A DNA stretch of 30,838 bases. It comes from a virus. A model generated the notes under the pieces. The model was not told the origin of the DNA. It did not search any database and was given only the letters and a program-made list of their open reading frames with translations. Made by a program: the position numbers and the translations under genes. Where the stretch lies: positions 1-30,838 of the IMG/VR virus record IMGVR_UViG_3300034101_002745, one strand, 5' to 3'. Below, piece by piece: positions 7,021 through 13,343 of the stretch. How positions within the stretch are numbered: position 1 is the stretch's first letter; every line of letters starts with the position of its first letter.

Positions 7021-7190
7021 GTATCACAATCTCGCAACTGTGGGGGTTGGCATTCATGGCGTTTGCGGTCGGGCTGCTGGTCTGCGGAATCGTGCTCGAC
7101 ATCCGCATTGCGGCAAGCAGGGAGAAGCGGGAACGGCAAGCGGCGGCACGGTCGGGCGCGATCCTGACCGGGAAAGGCGGTGGAAAGTGA
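7017..7190 (+). CDS. 57-residue single-span membrane protein
   Basis: ATGA overlap with the preceding gene. Residues about 7-29 (LWGLAFMAFAVGLLVCGIVLDI) make one membrane helix. The remainder is strongly basic (ASREKRERQAAARSGAILTGKGGGK), predicting a cytoplasmic tail by the positive-inside rule. It is followed without gap by a second membrane protein starting at 7187. No family recognised; the two may form a small early membrane complex, for example in superinfection control, but that is inference. Confidence 0.6.
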   Translation: MSITISQLWGLAFMAFAVGLLVCGIVLDIRIAASREKRERQAAARSGAILTGKGGGK

Positions 7191-7456
7191 GTGAGATAAA
7201 ACCGAAAAGCGATTGGGTTACAAAAGACAAGTGGATCATTCGCTGCATGGCCGCAGAAAACACCGTGCGGGCGCAGGACATCGAACTGAACACGCAACGG
7301 CAAGCACTGGCGAAAGCCGAATTGGACGCCCGTTGGCTGCAAGACGAGGTTGACCGGCTGCGGAAGGTTGCACGCGGTTGGGGCATCGCATGGGCGGTCG
7401 CGGTGACTTGCCTTGCGGTGATAGCCGCCGCACGGTTGATCGGAGGTGCGCAGTGA
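7187..7456 (+). CDS. Coiled-coil protein with C-terminal membrane anchor
   Basis: 89 residues from a GTG overlapping the previous stop. Residues about 25-63 form a charged heptad-like helix (QDIELNTQRQALAKAELDARWLQDEVDRLRKV). Residues about 67-86 are a membrane span (GIAWAVAVTCLAVIAAARLI), leaving almost no C-terminal tail: a tail-anchored layout. Longer in-frame starts upstream are rejected because they overlap two preceding genes. Pairs with the membrane protein at 7017. Function unknown. Confidence 0.7.
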   Translation: MSEIKPKSDWVTKDKWIIRCMAAENTVRAQDIELNTQRQALAKAELDARWLQDEVDRLRKVARGWGIAWAVAVTCLAVIAAARLIGGAQ

Positions 7457-8358
7457 TTATGTCAAACTCAATCTTTCGGGCGTTCCTGCAATGCCCGGCG
7501 CGTGCGCTGGCGATGCACAAGGGGCGCATACTCGGCACGGATGACGCGCCGGAATGGACAGAGCCGACAAGCCGCGCTATGGCGTGCGGCACGCTGTTTG
7601 ACCGAATGGTTTTGTCCGGTTACGTGCCGGGTGACAAGCCTGACATGGCGGCGCTGTCTGCGGCCTGTGCGTCAACCTATGGCAACGGGGACAGCGCAAT
7701 CGAACACCTGACCACGAAAAAAGGCGAGTGGAATAGTTACGCGCAAGTAACAATCAAGGCGGCGCAAAAGCTGCTTGCCGACCCGGTTGCGGCGGCGATG
7801 ATTGCCAGAGGCGAGAAGCACGTTGCCGTCAATACCGAACTGTCTCCGCTCTGGACGTGGCGCGGTGAGATTGACCTGCTTACATCGATCAACGGCAAGC
7901 GCACGGTGGTTGACATCAAACACCCCGGCAGCACTGAAGACGGCTGGCTCGTCTGCGGCGGGAAAAACGTCAAAGCGCCGTGGTATGACACCTGGGGCTA
8001 CTGGTTCCAGCTTGCCGGATATCAGTACGCCGTAGAGTCAAAGGACGGTACGCAGGCACTCGGCTTGACCGGCGCGGGCATCCTTTACGCAACGAATAGC
8101 GACCCGTCAGCGGTTGGCTACGTGGCGCTTGCCGACAACGTGGAGCGGTGGCTGACGGTGCTGTTTGGCGGCGTCTTTACCAGCGGCGGCGGGATGCTTG
8201 ACAAAATCGCCGCAATCGTGACGGGCGCGGTGCCTGCTCCGTCATGCGGCAAGTGTGACTTTTGCGCAAGTAAGTCGCTTGTGCAGATACCGGATAGCGA
8301 GCCCGCGCTTCCGGTTGTCGGGGATGAATACGGGTTGACAGAAGGGGTGACGATATGA
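7453..8358 (+). CDS. RecB/Cas4-like PD-(D/E)XK exonuclease with probable Fe-S cysteines (RecE-like role)
   Basis: 301 residues from GTG 7453, which overlaps the preceding TGA and lies 5 nt after GGAGGT; ATG 7459 in the same frame is the alternative. Numbering from that ATG: Asp139 (RGEIDLL), Asp152-x-Lys154 (VVDIKHPG) and Gln185-x3-Tyr189 (QLAGYQY) form the nuclease core of the RecB/DUF3799 type. Cys12 (QCPARA) and a C-terminal CxxCxxC cluster (Cys263, 266, 269) are placed as in Cas4/AddB proteins that bind a 4Fe-4S cluster. Next to recT, it should be the 5'-3' resecting exonuclease that supplies 3' single strands for annealing. Confidence 0.85.
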   Translation: MIMSNSIFRAFLQCPARALAMHKGRILGTDDAPEWTEPTSRAMACGTLFDRMVLSGYVPGDKPDMAALSAACASTYGNGDSAIEHLTTKKGEWNSYAQVTIKAAQKLLADPVAAAMIARGEKHVAVNTELSPLWTWRGEIDLLTSINGKRTVVDIKHPGSTEDGWLVCGGKNVKAPWYDTWGYWFQLAGYQYAVESKDGTQALGLTGAGILYATNSDPSAVGYVALADNVERWLTVLFGGVFTSGGGMLDKIAAIVTGAVPAPSCGKCDFCASKSLVQIPDSEPALPVVGDEYGLTEGVTI

Positions 8359-9098
8359 GTGAAGAGACGAAACACGATGAAGGGTATGCGGTGACGCGCC
8401 GCGCCGGTGACGCCGTGGCAATCACGCCGCAGGGTGGCATCGGATTCAAGACGCTTGCCGACATGCTGGACTTCGGCAACGTGGTATCAAAATCCGGTTT
8501 TGCGCCGAAAGGCATGGAGAAACCGGAATCAATCGCAATCGCCGTACAGCACGGTTTGGAGCTTGGTCTTGCGCCGATGCAAGCACTCCAGTCCATTGCC
8601 GTAATCAACGGGCGGCCCGGCATCTATGGCGACGTGGCGCTTGCGCTTGTCCGGTCAAGCGGCAAGTGTGAGGCGTACACGCAGGAAATGGTCAAGGGCA
8701 AGGGCGAGGATGACAGCGGGGCGCGTGTCACATCAAAGCGCATCGGTGCGGCAGAGGCAATCGTGACGACATTCACGGTGGCGGATGCAAAGCGGGCCGG
8801 TTTGTGGGGCAAGGCTGGCCCCTGGACGCAATACCCGGCGCGTATGCTGGTCTGGCGTGCAAGGGGGTTCAATCTGCGGGACAACTTCGGTGACGTTTTG
8901 CGCGGGCTGAAAACCGTCGAGGAGTTACAGGATATACCGGCAGACGGTGATCCGATCAACAAGGCGCGTCCGGTGCGCGGTAAGGCATCGTCCCCGCTTG
9001 CCGCCGTGGTAGTACCAACCGACACCGCAAACGCGCATGACGGGGCGGAAACGGCGCAGCAACCGGCAACGGATGACTTGTCAGACTTGCCACTGTGA
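8355..9098 (+). CDS. recT: RecT-family single-strand annealing protein
   Basis: 247 residues, ATGA overlap with the exonuclease gene. The region FGNVVSKSGFAPKGMEKPES, then IAVQHGLELGLAP-MQALQSIAVINGRP, and the later GPWTQYPARMLVWRARGF are hallmark RecT-family segments. The family pairs complementary single strands and promotes strand exchange, working with a partner exonuclease. The C-terminal ~55 residues are low-complexity (Ala, Thr, Asp) and end in DDLSDLPL, reminiscent of a protein-interaction tip. Coupled translation with the exonuclease fits the usual RecE-RecT pairing. Together with SSB- and RuvC-like genes downstream it forms the phage recombination system. Confidence 0.9.
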   Translation: MSEETKHDEGYAVTRRAGDAVAITPQGGIGFKTLADMLDFGNVVSKSGFAPKGMEKPESIAIAVQHGLELGLAPMQALQSIAVINGRPGIYGDVALALVRSSGKCEAYTQEMVKGKGEDDSGARVTSKRIGAAEAIVTTFTVADAKRAGLWGKAGPWTQYPARMLVWRARGFNLRDNFGDVLRGLKTVEELQDIPADGDPINKARPVRGKASSPLAAVVVPTDTANAHDGAETAQQPATDDLSDLPL

Positions 9099-9108
9099 CA
9101 ACACGAAA

Positions 9109-9129
9109 GCGCCGGACGGCCACGGCGCA
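9109..9129 (+). repeat. Repeated leader hairpin, copy 2
   Basis: Exact second copy of the 21-nt element at 6519-6539 with the same GCGCCG/CGGCGC stem. It lies 13 nt upstream of the SSB-like start at 9143, with AAGGA between, so both copies sit at the same place relative to a start codon. Conservation over 2.6 kb of noncoding sequence suggests selection or a recent copying event. Confidence 0.75.
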
Positions 9130-9142
9130 TTAAGGACAAGCA

Positions 9143-9505
9143 ATGAGTGACCAAATGACAATCACATTCGAGGGGCTTTGCGTCGGCGCGAAAACGCTGA
9201 CCAGTGCCAAAACTGGCAAGGAATACAGCATCCTGACTTTCGAGCGGCAGGAAAAGTACAAGGACGTTGTGACCGTGCAGCAATTCGAGGCGACGGCGTC
9301 GGTGTTAGTGCGAGCCGTGGCGCACATCGGCGACGTGGTAAACGTGACGCTGCGGGTCGGGGCGCGGATGGGCAAAGATCGCTACTGGCCCAATTTCACG
9401 GTTGTCAGCGCGACGAAACTGGCATCGTTGCCGGGCGCGGTTACGACCGACCCGACAGGCGCGGCGCCGGACGGGCAGGCGGAAAGCACAGACCTCCCAT
9501 TTTGA
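9143..9505 (+). CDS. Single-stranded DNA-binding protein (SSB-like)
   Basis: 120 residues, ribosome binding site TTAAGGA. The first ~95 residues form an alternating beta pattern (TITFEGLCVGAKTLTSAKTGKEYSILTF...VVNVTLRVG) consistent with an OB fold. The last ~25 residues are Gly/Pro/Ala-rich and end in STDLPF, close to the acidic DxxxPF tip by which bacterial SSBs recruit replication and repair partners. Location between recT and a RuvC-like gene supports the assignment. The OB fold is inferred from pattern and the C-terminal tip, not from a detailed family match. Confidence 0.75.
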   Translation: MSDQMTITFEGLCVGAKTLTSAKTGKEYSILTFERQEKYKDVVTVQQFEATASVLVRAVAHIGDVVNVTLRVGARMGKDRYWPNFTVVSATKLASLPGAVTTDPTGAAPDGQAESTDLPF

Positions 9506-9519
9506 TCGATAAACACACC

Positions 9520-9544
9520 CCCGCCCGTGGGGTCAAACGCGGGC
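9520..9544 (+). promoter_or_regulatory. Leader hairpin with GGGTCAAAC loop
   Basis: Two overlapping 5-bp stems are possible (CCCGC 9520-9524 with GCGGG 9539-9543; GCCCG 9523-9527 with CGGGC 9540-9544). The loop contains GGGGTCAAAC. The terminator at 19853 has nearly the same loop. No T-tract follows; instead a ribosome binding site for the gene at 9557 comes directly after. Confidence 0.45.
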
Positions 9545-9556
9545 AGAGAGGACGAT

Positions 9557-9826
9557 ATGAGTCTGAAAGATTACGCGGTCAACCGGGACAAGTTTGAACG
9601 GTCAGGGAATGGTTCGGGAAGTCTGACGCTGGACTTTCCTTGCTGCGTTTGTTTTCACCGATTCCGCAAGGACACCGAAGAGCCTTGCCGGACGTGCGAT
9701 CACAACGTCAACGCCGTGAAGGACGCGCCGCCCGTCCAGTCCGACCAGCACGCGGACGAAGACCCGCACGAGAAGGACGAAATCCGCGCTGGCATTCCGC
9801 CGTTTCAGGTGAACGCGGAACGGTAA
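9557..9826 (+). CDS. Small zinc-finger-like protein
   Basis: 89 residues; ATG 9557 follows GAGAGGACGAT. Residues about 29-50 hold CCVC...EPCRTC, a four-Cys arrangement (CxxC with CxxC about 14 residues later) expected to bind zinc. The C-terminal half is acidic and His-rich (SDQHADEDPHEKDE). No precise family is recognised; the four-Cys core resembles small phage proteins that contact nucleic acid or RNA polymerase. An upstream in-frame ATG at 9527 has no ribosome binding site. Confidence 0.65.
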   Translation: MSLKDYAVNRDKFERSGNGSGSLTLDFPCCVCFHRFRKDTEEPCRTCDHNVNAVKDAPPVQSDQHADEDPHEKDEIRAGIPPFQVNAER

Positions 9827-9842
9827 CGAAAGGGGTGATGAA

Positions 9843-10247
9843 GTGAGCCAAGATCCAAATAGCGCGTCGTATTGCGATGATACGACAATCGAGGATGATC
9901 GCAAGGCGTGTGCGGAACGTGAGCAGCTGGAGCGCGAGCTTGCGGCCATGACCGCCGAACGGGACGCGCTTGTCCAGACGTGCGGCGAACTTTGCCCGCA
10001 TTGCGGGTGGCGCGGATTGCGCGGAGATCCAGAGCAATGCGCGTTTTGCCAGAACGCGAAACTGTCCGCAGACCTGCACAACATGACCGCCCGCGCCGAG
10101 CTTGCCGAGCGGCAGGTGGAGGTGCTGTGCAAACAGATCGGAGAGACAGGCTGGTGCCCAACAGAACAAACGTGTCAAAGTGGAAAGACAGGATGCTCCG
10201 GCTGCTGGGCCGCATGGTCACGCGCCGAAGCGAAGAAAGGGGGCTGA
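9843..10247 (+). CDS. Zinc-ribbon coiled-coil protein, tandem copy 1
   Basis: 134 residues from GTG 9843 behind AAAGGGG. A helical, Glu/Arg/Ala-rich segment (REQLERELAAMTAERDAL) leads into a zinc ribbon (CPHCGWRGLRGDPEQCAFC, CxxC-x11-CxxC), then a second helix (AELAERQVEVL) and a Cys-rich C-terminus (CPTEQTCQSGKTGCSGCWAAW). The central part is about 93 percent identical in DNA to the next gene. The LERELAAM coiled-coil style is common in phage early proteins of unknown function. Zinc binding is a strong inference; the biological role is unknown. Confidence 0.75.
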   Translation: MSQDPNSASYCDDTTIEDDRKACAEREQLERELAAMTAERDALVQTCGELCPHCGWRGLRGDPEQCAFCQNAKLSADLHNMTARAELAERQVEVLCKQIGETGWCPTEQTCQSGKTGCSGCWAAWSRAEAKKGG

Positions 10248-10550
10248 TTATGGATGCGACAGAGACACCGAGAACGGACGCCGTTTGGCGCAACAAGTCA
10301 TTCGGATTCTATGAAATGCGAGACATCGCAAACACACTGGAGCGCGAGCTTGCGGCCATGACCGCCGAGCGTGACGCGCTTGTCCAGACGTGCGGAGAAC
10401 TTTGCCCGCGTTGCGGGTGGCGCGGATTGCGCGGCGATCCAGAGCAATGCGCGTTTTGCCAGAACGCGAAACTGTCCGCAGACCTGTACAATATGACCGC
10501 CCGTGCGGAGCTGGCCGAGCGGCAGGTGGCGGTGTTGTGCAAGCGGATTG
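9927..10550 (+). repeat. Tandem duplication covering the cores of two adjacent genes
   Basis: Bases 9927-10140 match 10337-10550 at a fixed offset of 410 with roughly 15 differences in 214, most of them silent. A second block, 10195-10244 against 10611-10660, matches at offset 416. N-terminal parts and a short stretch between the blocks differ. The pattern indicates duplication of a whole gene followed by divergence, or gene conversion of the conserved core. Confidence 0.9.
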
Positions 10551-10669
10551 CAGAATTGATGTACCAAAACGAGTGCCCGACCGGGGAAGACTGCGAAAAA
10601 TACAAGGATTGTTCCGGCTGCTGGGCCGCATGGTCACGCGCCGAAGCGGAGAAAGGGGGCAAGGGATGA
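10250..10669 (+). CDS. Zinc-ribbon coiled-coil protein, tandem copy 2
   Basis: 139 residues; ATG 10250 behind AAAGGGGG. Its N-terminus (MDATETPRTDAVW) is a leader motif that I know from many phage early proteins of the Ea22-like type, and differs from copy 1. From residue about 30 it parallels the previous gene: helix, zinc ribbon (CPRCGWRGLRGDPEQCAFC), helix, then a Cys-rich C-terminus (CPTGEDCEKYKDCSGCWAAW). All ribbon cysteines are kept, so both copies are probably functional. Longer in-frame starts upstream lie inside the previous gene and are rejected. Role unknown. Confidence 0.75.
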   Translation: MDATETPRTDAVWRNKSFGFYEMRDIANTLERELAAMTAERDALVQTCGELCPRCGWRGLRGDPEQCAFCQNAKLSADLYNMTARAELAERQVAVLCKRIAELMYQNECPTGEDCEKYKDCSGCWAAWSRAEAEKGGKG

Positions 10670-11136
10670 AAACAATTCTCACAATCGACCCCGGCGCGTC
10701 CGGTGGGCTGATTCTGCGGAACAGTGACGGCGGAGTTACGGCGTGCAAAATGCCGCCTACCGAGGGTGATGTTGTCGCCTTCATACAGGGCGCGTCAACC
10801 GCACCGGGCGCACGCGTGGCATACGTGGAGCACGTCGGCGGCTTCACTGGCGACGGGCAGCCGGGAAGCGCCATGTTCAAGTTCGGGCGCGGCGTCGGGA
10901 TCACAATCGGCGCGTTAATGGCGTTCGGCTGGCGGTTGATCGAAGTCACGCCGCAGAAGTGGCAGCAGTACATCGGACTCGGCACGCGGGGCGGCATGTC
11001 AAAAACCGAGTGGAAGAACAAGCTGAAATCGGAAGCGCAACGGCGGTTTCCAGACCAGACGGTCACGCTGTCAACCGCAGACGCGCTTTTGATGATGGAT
11101 TACGCGATCAATCAGGAGGCCCGCAATGACCGCTAA
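10666..11136 (+). CDS. RuvC-like Holliday junction resolvase
   Basis: 156 residues; the ATG overlaps the previous stop region (GGGATGA) with AAGGG just upstream. RNase H-fold nuclease motifs are visible: Asp8 in LTIDPGASGG, Glu55 in VAYVEHVGG, and Asp139/Asp145 in STADALLMMDYA. The middle segment (TPQKWQQYIGL) also fits RuvC-like phage resolvases. It should cut four-way junctions made during recombination and replication, so that branched DNA can be packaged. It sits downstream of the exonuclease, RecT and SSB genes, completing the recombination set. Confidence 0.88.
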   Translation: MKTILTIDPGASGGLILRNSDGGVTACKMPPTEGDVVAFIQGASTAPGARVAYVEHVGGFTGDGQPGSAMFKFGRGVGITIGALMAFGWRLIEVTPQKWQQYIGLGTRGGMSKTEWKNKLKSEAQRRFPDQTVTLSTADALLMMDYAINQEARNDR

Positions 11137-11389
11137 ACCGTTTCGGCCGGCCGTCCGTGGCATCATGCGGGCGGCAATCATTACGGGCGGCACCCATTCG
11201 AGGGTTTGCCGGTTCGTCGAGTTCGACACGCGCAAGGGCCGCTATGCCGTCTACCGTGCGATTGGCGGGCGGTTGGGGCGGCGGCTGGTACTTGCGCAGG
11301 GGTCACAGGCTGACGCGTTGCTACACGGTTGCGCGGAGGGCTGGTGTCTGAATATGCCTGGCGTGTGGAAGAAAGGGGTGGCGAAGTGA
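11126..11389 (+). CDS. Small basic hypothetical protein
   Basis: 87 residues, overlapping the resolvase gene by 11 nt, with AGGAGG 7 nt before the ATG. Arg-rich (RKGRYAVYRAIGGRLGRRLVLAQG), beta-like centre and a C-terminal CAEGWCLNMPGVW segment. No family recognised. Basic charge could mean nucleic acid contact. Its stop overlaps the next GTG start. Confidence 0.65.
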   Translation: MTAKPFRPAVRGIMRAAIITGGTHSRVCRFVEFDTRKGRYAVYRAIGGRLGRRLVLAQGSQADALLHGCAEGWCLNMPGVWKKGVAK

Positions 11390-11550
11390 AACATGACTTA
11401 CTATGGTTCGAGGAATACGCGGGAAACGTCGATGTGTTAAAGCCGCTGACGCCGCAAGAGTGGAAAGAATTGGCCGCGCTGCTGCATGAGGTAAACAACG
11501 TGCAAGGCCAGGCGGCGAAACAGGCGGAGCAGGGAAAGGGGGCGGGATGA
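11386..11550 (+). CDS. 54-residue hypothetical protein
   Basis: GTG start overlapping the preceding TGA, with AAAGGGGTGGCGAA upstream; the stop overlaps the methyltransferase ATG (ATGA). Sequence MKHDLLWFEEYAGNVDVLKPLTPQEWKELAALLHEVNNVQGQ is a helical, mostly acidic protein. It is coupled at both ends. It may be a small partner of the neighbouring DNA enzymes, but nothing identifies it. Confidence 0.6.
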   Translation: MKHDLLWFEEYAGNVDVLKPLTPQEWKELAALLHEVNNVQGQAAKQAEQGKGAG

Positions 11551-12599
11551 CCACAATACTCACAGGCGATTGCCTTTCCGTCATGCCGACACTCATGGCG
11601 AACAGCGTGGACAGCATCGTGTCAGACCCGCCTTATGGCCTGTCCTTCATGGGCAAGGACTGGGATCACGGCGTTCCCGGTGAACACTTCTGGCGCGAGG
11701 CGTTGCGCGTTGCCAAGCCTGGGGCGCACCTTCTCGCCTTCGGCGGCACACGGACGTTTCACCGCCTGGCCGTGGCGATTGAAGACGCGGGATGGGAGAT
11801 CCGCGACACGATCATGTGGGTGTATGGCAGCGGGTTTCCAAAGTCGCTGGACGTGAGCAAGGCGATTGACAAGGCGGCGGGGGCGGTAAGGGAAGTTATC
11901 GGTACTCGTACATCGGCCTATGGAACGGAAACAGCGTCGGGCGAGCGCACGTCCCGCGATGATGGAGGGGCTGGTTTATGGTGTGGTGGTGATGCAAAGC
12001 AGGTTTCTTTGACCGGAGCCCCCGCGACCGACGCCGCCCGCCAGTGGCAAGGCTGGGGCACCGCCCTCAAACCCGCATGGGAGCCGATCATCGTCGCACG
12101 CAAGCCTCTGGATGGCACGGTCGCGGCAAATGTGCTCAAGTGGGGGACGGGGGCAATCAACGTTGACGGGTGCAGGGTGGAGGCTGAACCGTGGACGCGC
12201 AAGGGTTTTCGAGACGACATGCGAGGCGGAAACTTCGCAAGCGGGAGCGGAAAGAAGATTCTGATAGGAAGCGGTGTGGCCGAATCGAATCCACTTGGCC
12301 GCTGGCCGGCCAACCTGCTCCACGACGGCAGCCAGATGGTGCTGGAGTTGTTTCCGGTTACAACGAGCGGCAAACCATGCGGCAAGCGAAACGTGGCCGG
12401 GTTTGCCACAGCAACCGAACGCGGCACGGACCTGACTGGCTTTGGCGACTCCGGTTCCGCCGCCCGCTTCTTCTACTGCGCAAAGGCGAGCAAAGCCGAC
12501 AGGGACGAGGGGTGCGAGGGGCTGGCCTACGTCCTTAATGATGACTGCCCGCAAGAGGCAAAAAAAGAAATTGAAACCCTGTTGACATCAATGCGCTAA
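11547..12599 (+). CDS. DNA methyltransferase, N-terminal part (split by an endonuclease gene)
   Basis: 350 residues containing the catalytic motif DPPYG (residues 27-31) and the following GKDWDHG...HFWREALRVAKPGAHLLAFGGTRTFHR typical of phage N6-adenine/N4-cytosine methyltransferases. The central region (FPKSLDVSKAIDKAAG, PAWEPIIVARKPLDGTVAANVLKWGTGAINVDGCRV) also fits. At about residues 310-325 it reaches FFYCAKASKADRDEGCEGL, which in uninterrupted relatives leads into HPTVKP and the SAM-binding motif. Here the frame ends at TAA 12597, and the missing part appears at 13344-13695 behind the endonuclease gene. Alone, this piece lacks the SAM site, so it is inactive unless it pairs with the downstream fragment. 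Confidence 0.85.
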   Translation: MTTILTGDCLSVMPTLMANSVDSIVSDPPYGLSFMGKDWDHGVPGEHFWREALRVAKPGAHLLAFGGTRTFHRLAVAIEDAGWEIRDTIMWVYGSGFPKSLDVSKAIDKAAGAVREVIGTRTSAYGTETASGERTSRDDGGAGLWCGGDAKQVSLTGAPATDAARQWQGWGTALKPAWEPIIVARKPLDGTVAANVLKWGTGAINVDGCRVEAEPWTRKGFRDDMRGGNFASGSGKKILIGSGVAESNPLGRWPANLLHDGSQMVLELFPVTTSGKPCGKRNVAGFATATERGTDLTGFGDSGSAARFFYCAKASKADRDEGCEGLAYVLNDDCPQEAKKEIETLLTSMR

Positions 12600-12610
12600 T
12601 GCGGTACTAT
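12582..12610 (+). promoter_or_regulatory. Promoter of the inserted endonuclease gene
   Basis: TTGACA at 12582-12587, exactly 17 nt, then TACTAT at 12605-12610. It straddles the stop of the methyltransferase fragment. The ATG of the endonuclease follows only 6 nt after the -10, so the transcript would start at or next to the A of the ATG (leaderless). There is no ribosome binding site in TAGACT. Confidence 0.75.
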
Positions 12611-12616
12611 TAGACT

Positions 12617-13342
12617 ATGAGAGGCACAGAAGGCTATAAGGTCAGGACGATCACCTGCGCGAAATGCGGCAAGGTGGACACGCGCCGCCGACCTTCGGGG
12701 CGCAAGTATTGCTCTCTGGAATGCTACAGGGCGTCACCAAAGCCGGAGCGCAAGACAGGGAAGCATTGCAAGTGCGGAAAGTGCGGCAATCCGATCTATG
12801 TGAGGCGGTGTCAGGTCAGAGGCGTGAACTACTGCTCGGTAGCTTGTCTAAACGCGGCGCAGTCTCGCAAAGTAGAATACGTTTGCCGAGTGTGCGGGAA
12901 GGCGTTTGCGCTGAGTCCAAGTCTTGCGAGGGGCAAGTATTGCAGCATCGCGTGTCGCAACAACTGCCAAGAGTGGAAGCGCAACTCCGTCATTGCAGCC
13001 AACCTTGCACAACAGAACGCAAAAGGCCCTACATCGTTAGAGCTGGCCGGGTGCGCATTGCTAGACCTGCTTGGCGTGGAGTATGAAACGCAAGTCCTGA
13101 TTTGCGAGAAGTTCGTCGTTGATGTTTTGATCCCGGAGAGGCGGCTGGTCATTCAGTGGGATGGCGACTACTGGCACGGATACGGCGGGGCCACAGATGA
13201 CCGGCAGCGCAAGCGGCAACGCCTCGACAAGTCGCAAGACTCCTACATGCGCAAAGCCGGATACACCGTCCTGCGGTTTTGGGAACACGAAGTCCACAAG
13301 GAAAGCGAGAGAGTCGTTGAGAATATCAAAGCGTCAATTTGA
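12617..13342 (+). CDS. Vsr/DUF559-like endonuclease with three zinc ribbons (probable homing endonuclease)
   Basis: 241 residues. The N-terminal half has three similar zinc modules: C14/C17/C32/C36, C53/C56/C73/C77 and C90/C93/C109/C113, each CxxC...YCSxxC. The C-terminal half is a Vsr-like, DUF559-type PD-(D/E)XK nuclease: Glu142 (TSLELAG), Asp169 (FVVDVLI), then IQWDGDYWHG (Asp182, Asp184, His187), and RKAGYTVLRFWEHEV. Zinc-finger DNA recognition joined to such a nuclease is the layout of phage homing endonucleases of the EDxHD/Vsr-related group. It sits inside a methyltransferase gene, in another frame, with its own promoter. No group I or II intron core could fit in the flanks, so it is a free-standing insertion. 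Confidence 0.88.
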   Translation: MRGTEGYKVRTITCAKCGKVDTRRRPSGRKYCSLECYRASPKPERKTGKHCKCGKCGNPIYVRRCQVRGVNYCSVACLNAAQSRKVEYVCRVCGKAFALSPSLARGKYCSIACRNNCQEWKRNSVIAANLAQQNAKGPTSLELAGCALLDLLGVEYETQVLICEKFVVDVLIPERRLVIQWDGDYWHGYGGATDDRQRKRQRLDKSQDSYMRKAGYTVLRFWEHEVHKESERVVENIKASI

Positions 13343-13343
13343 A

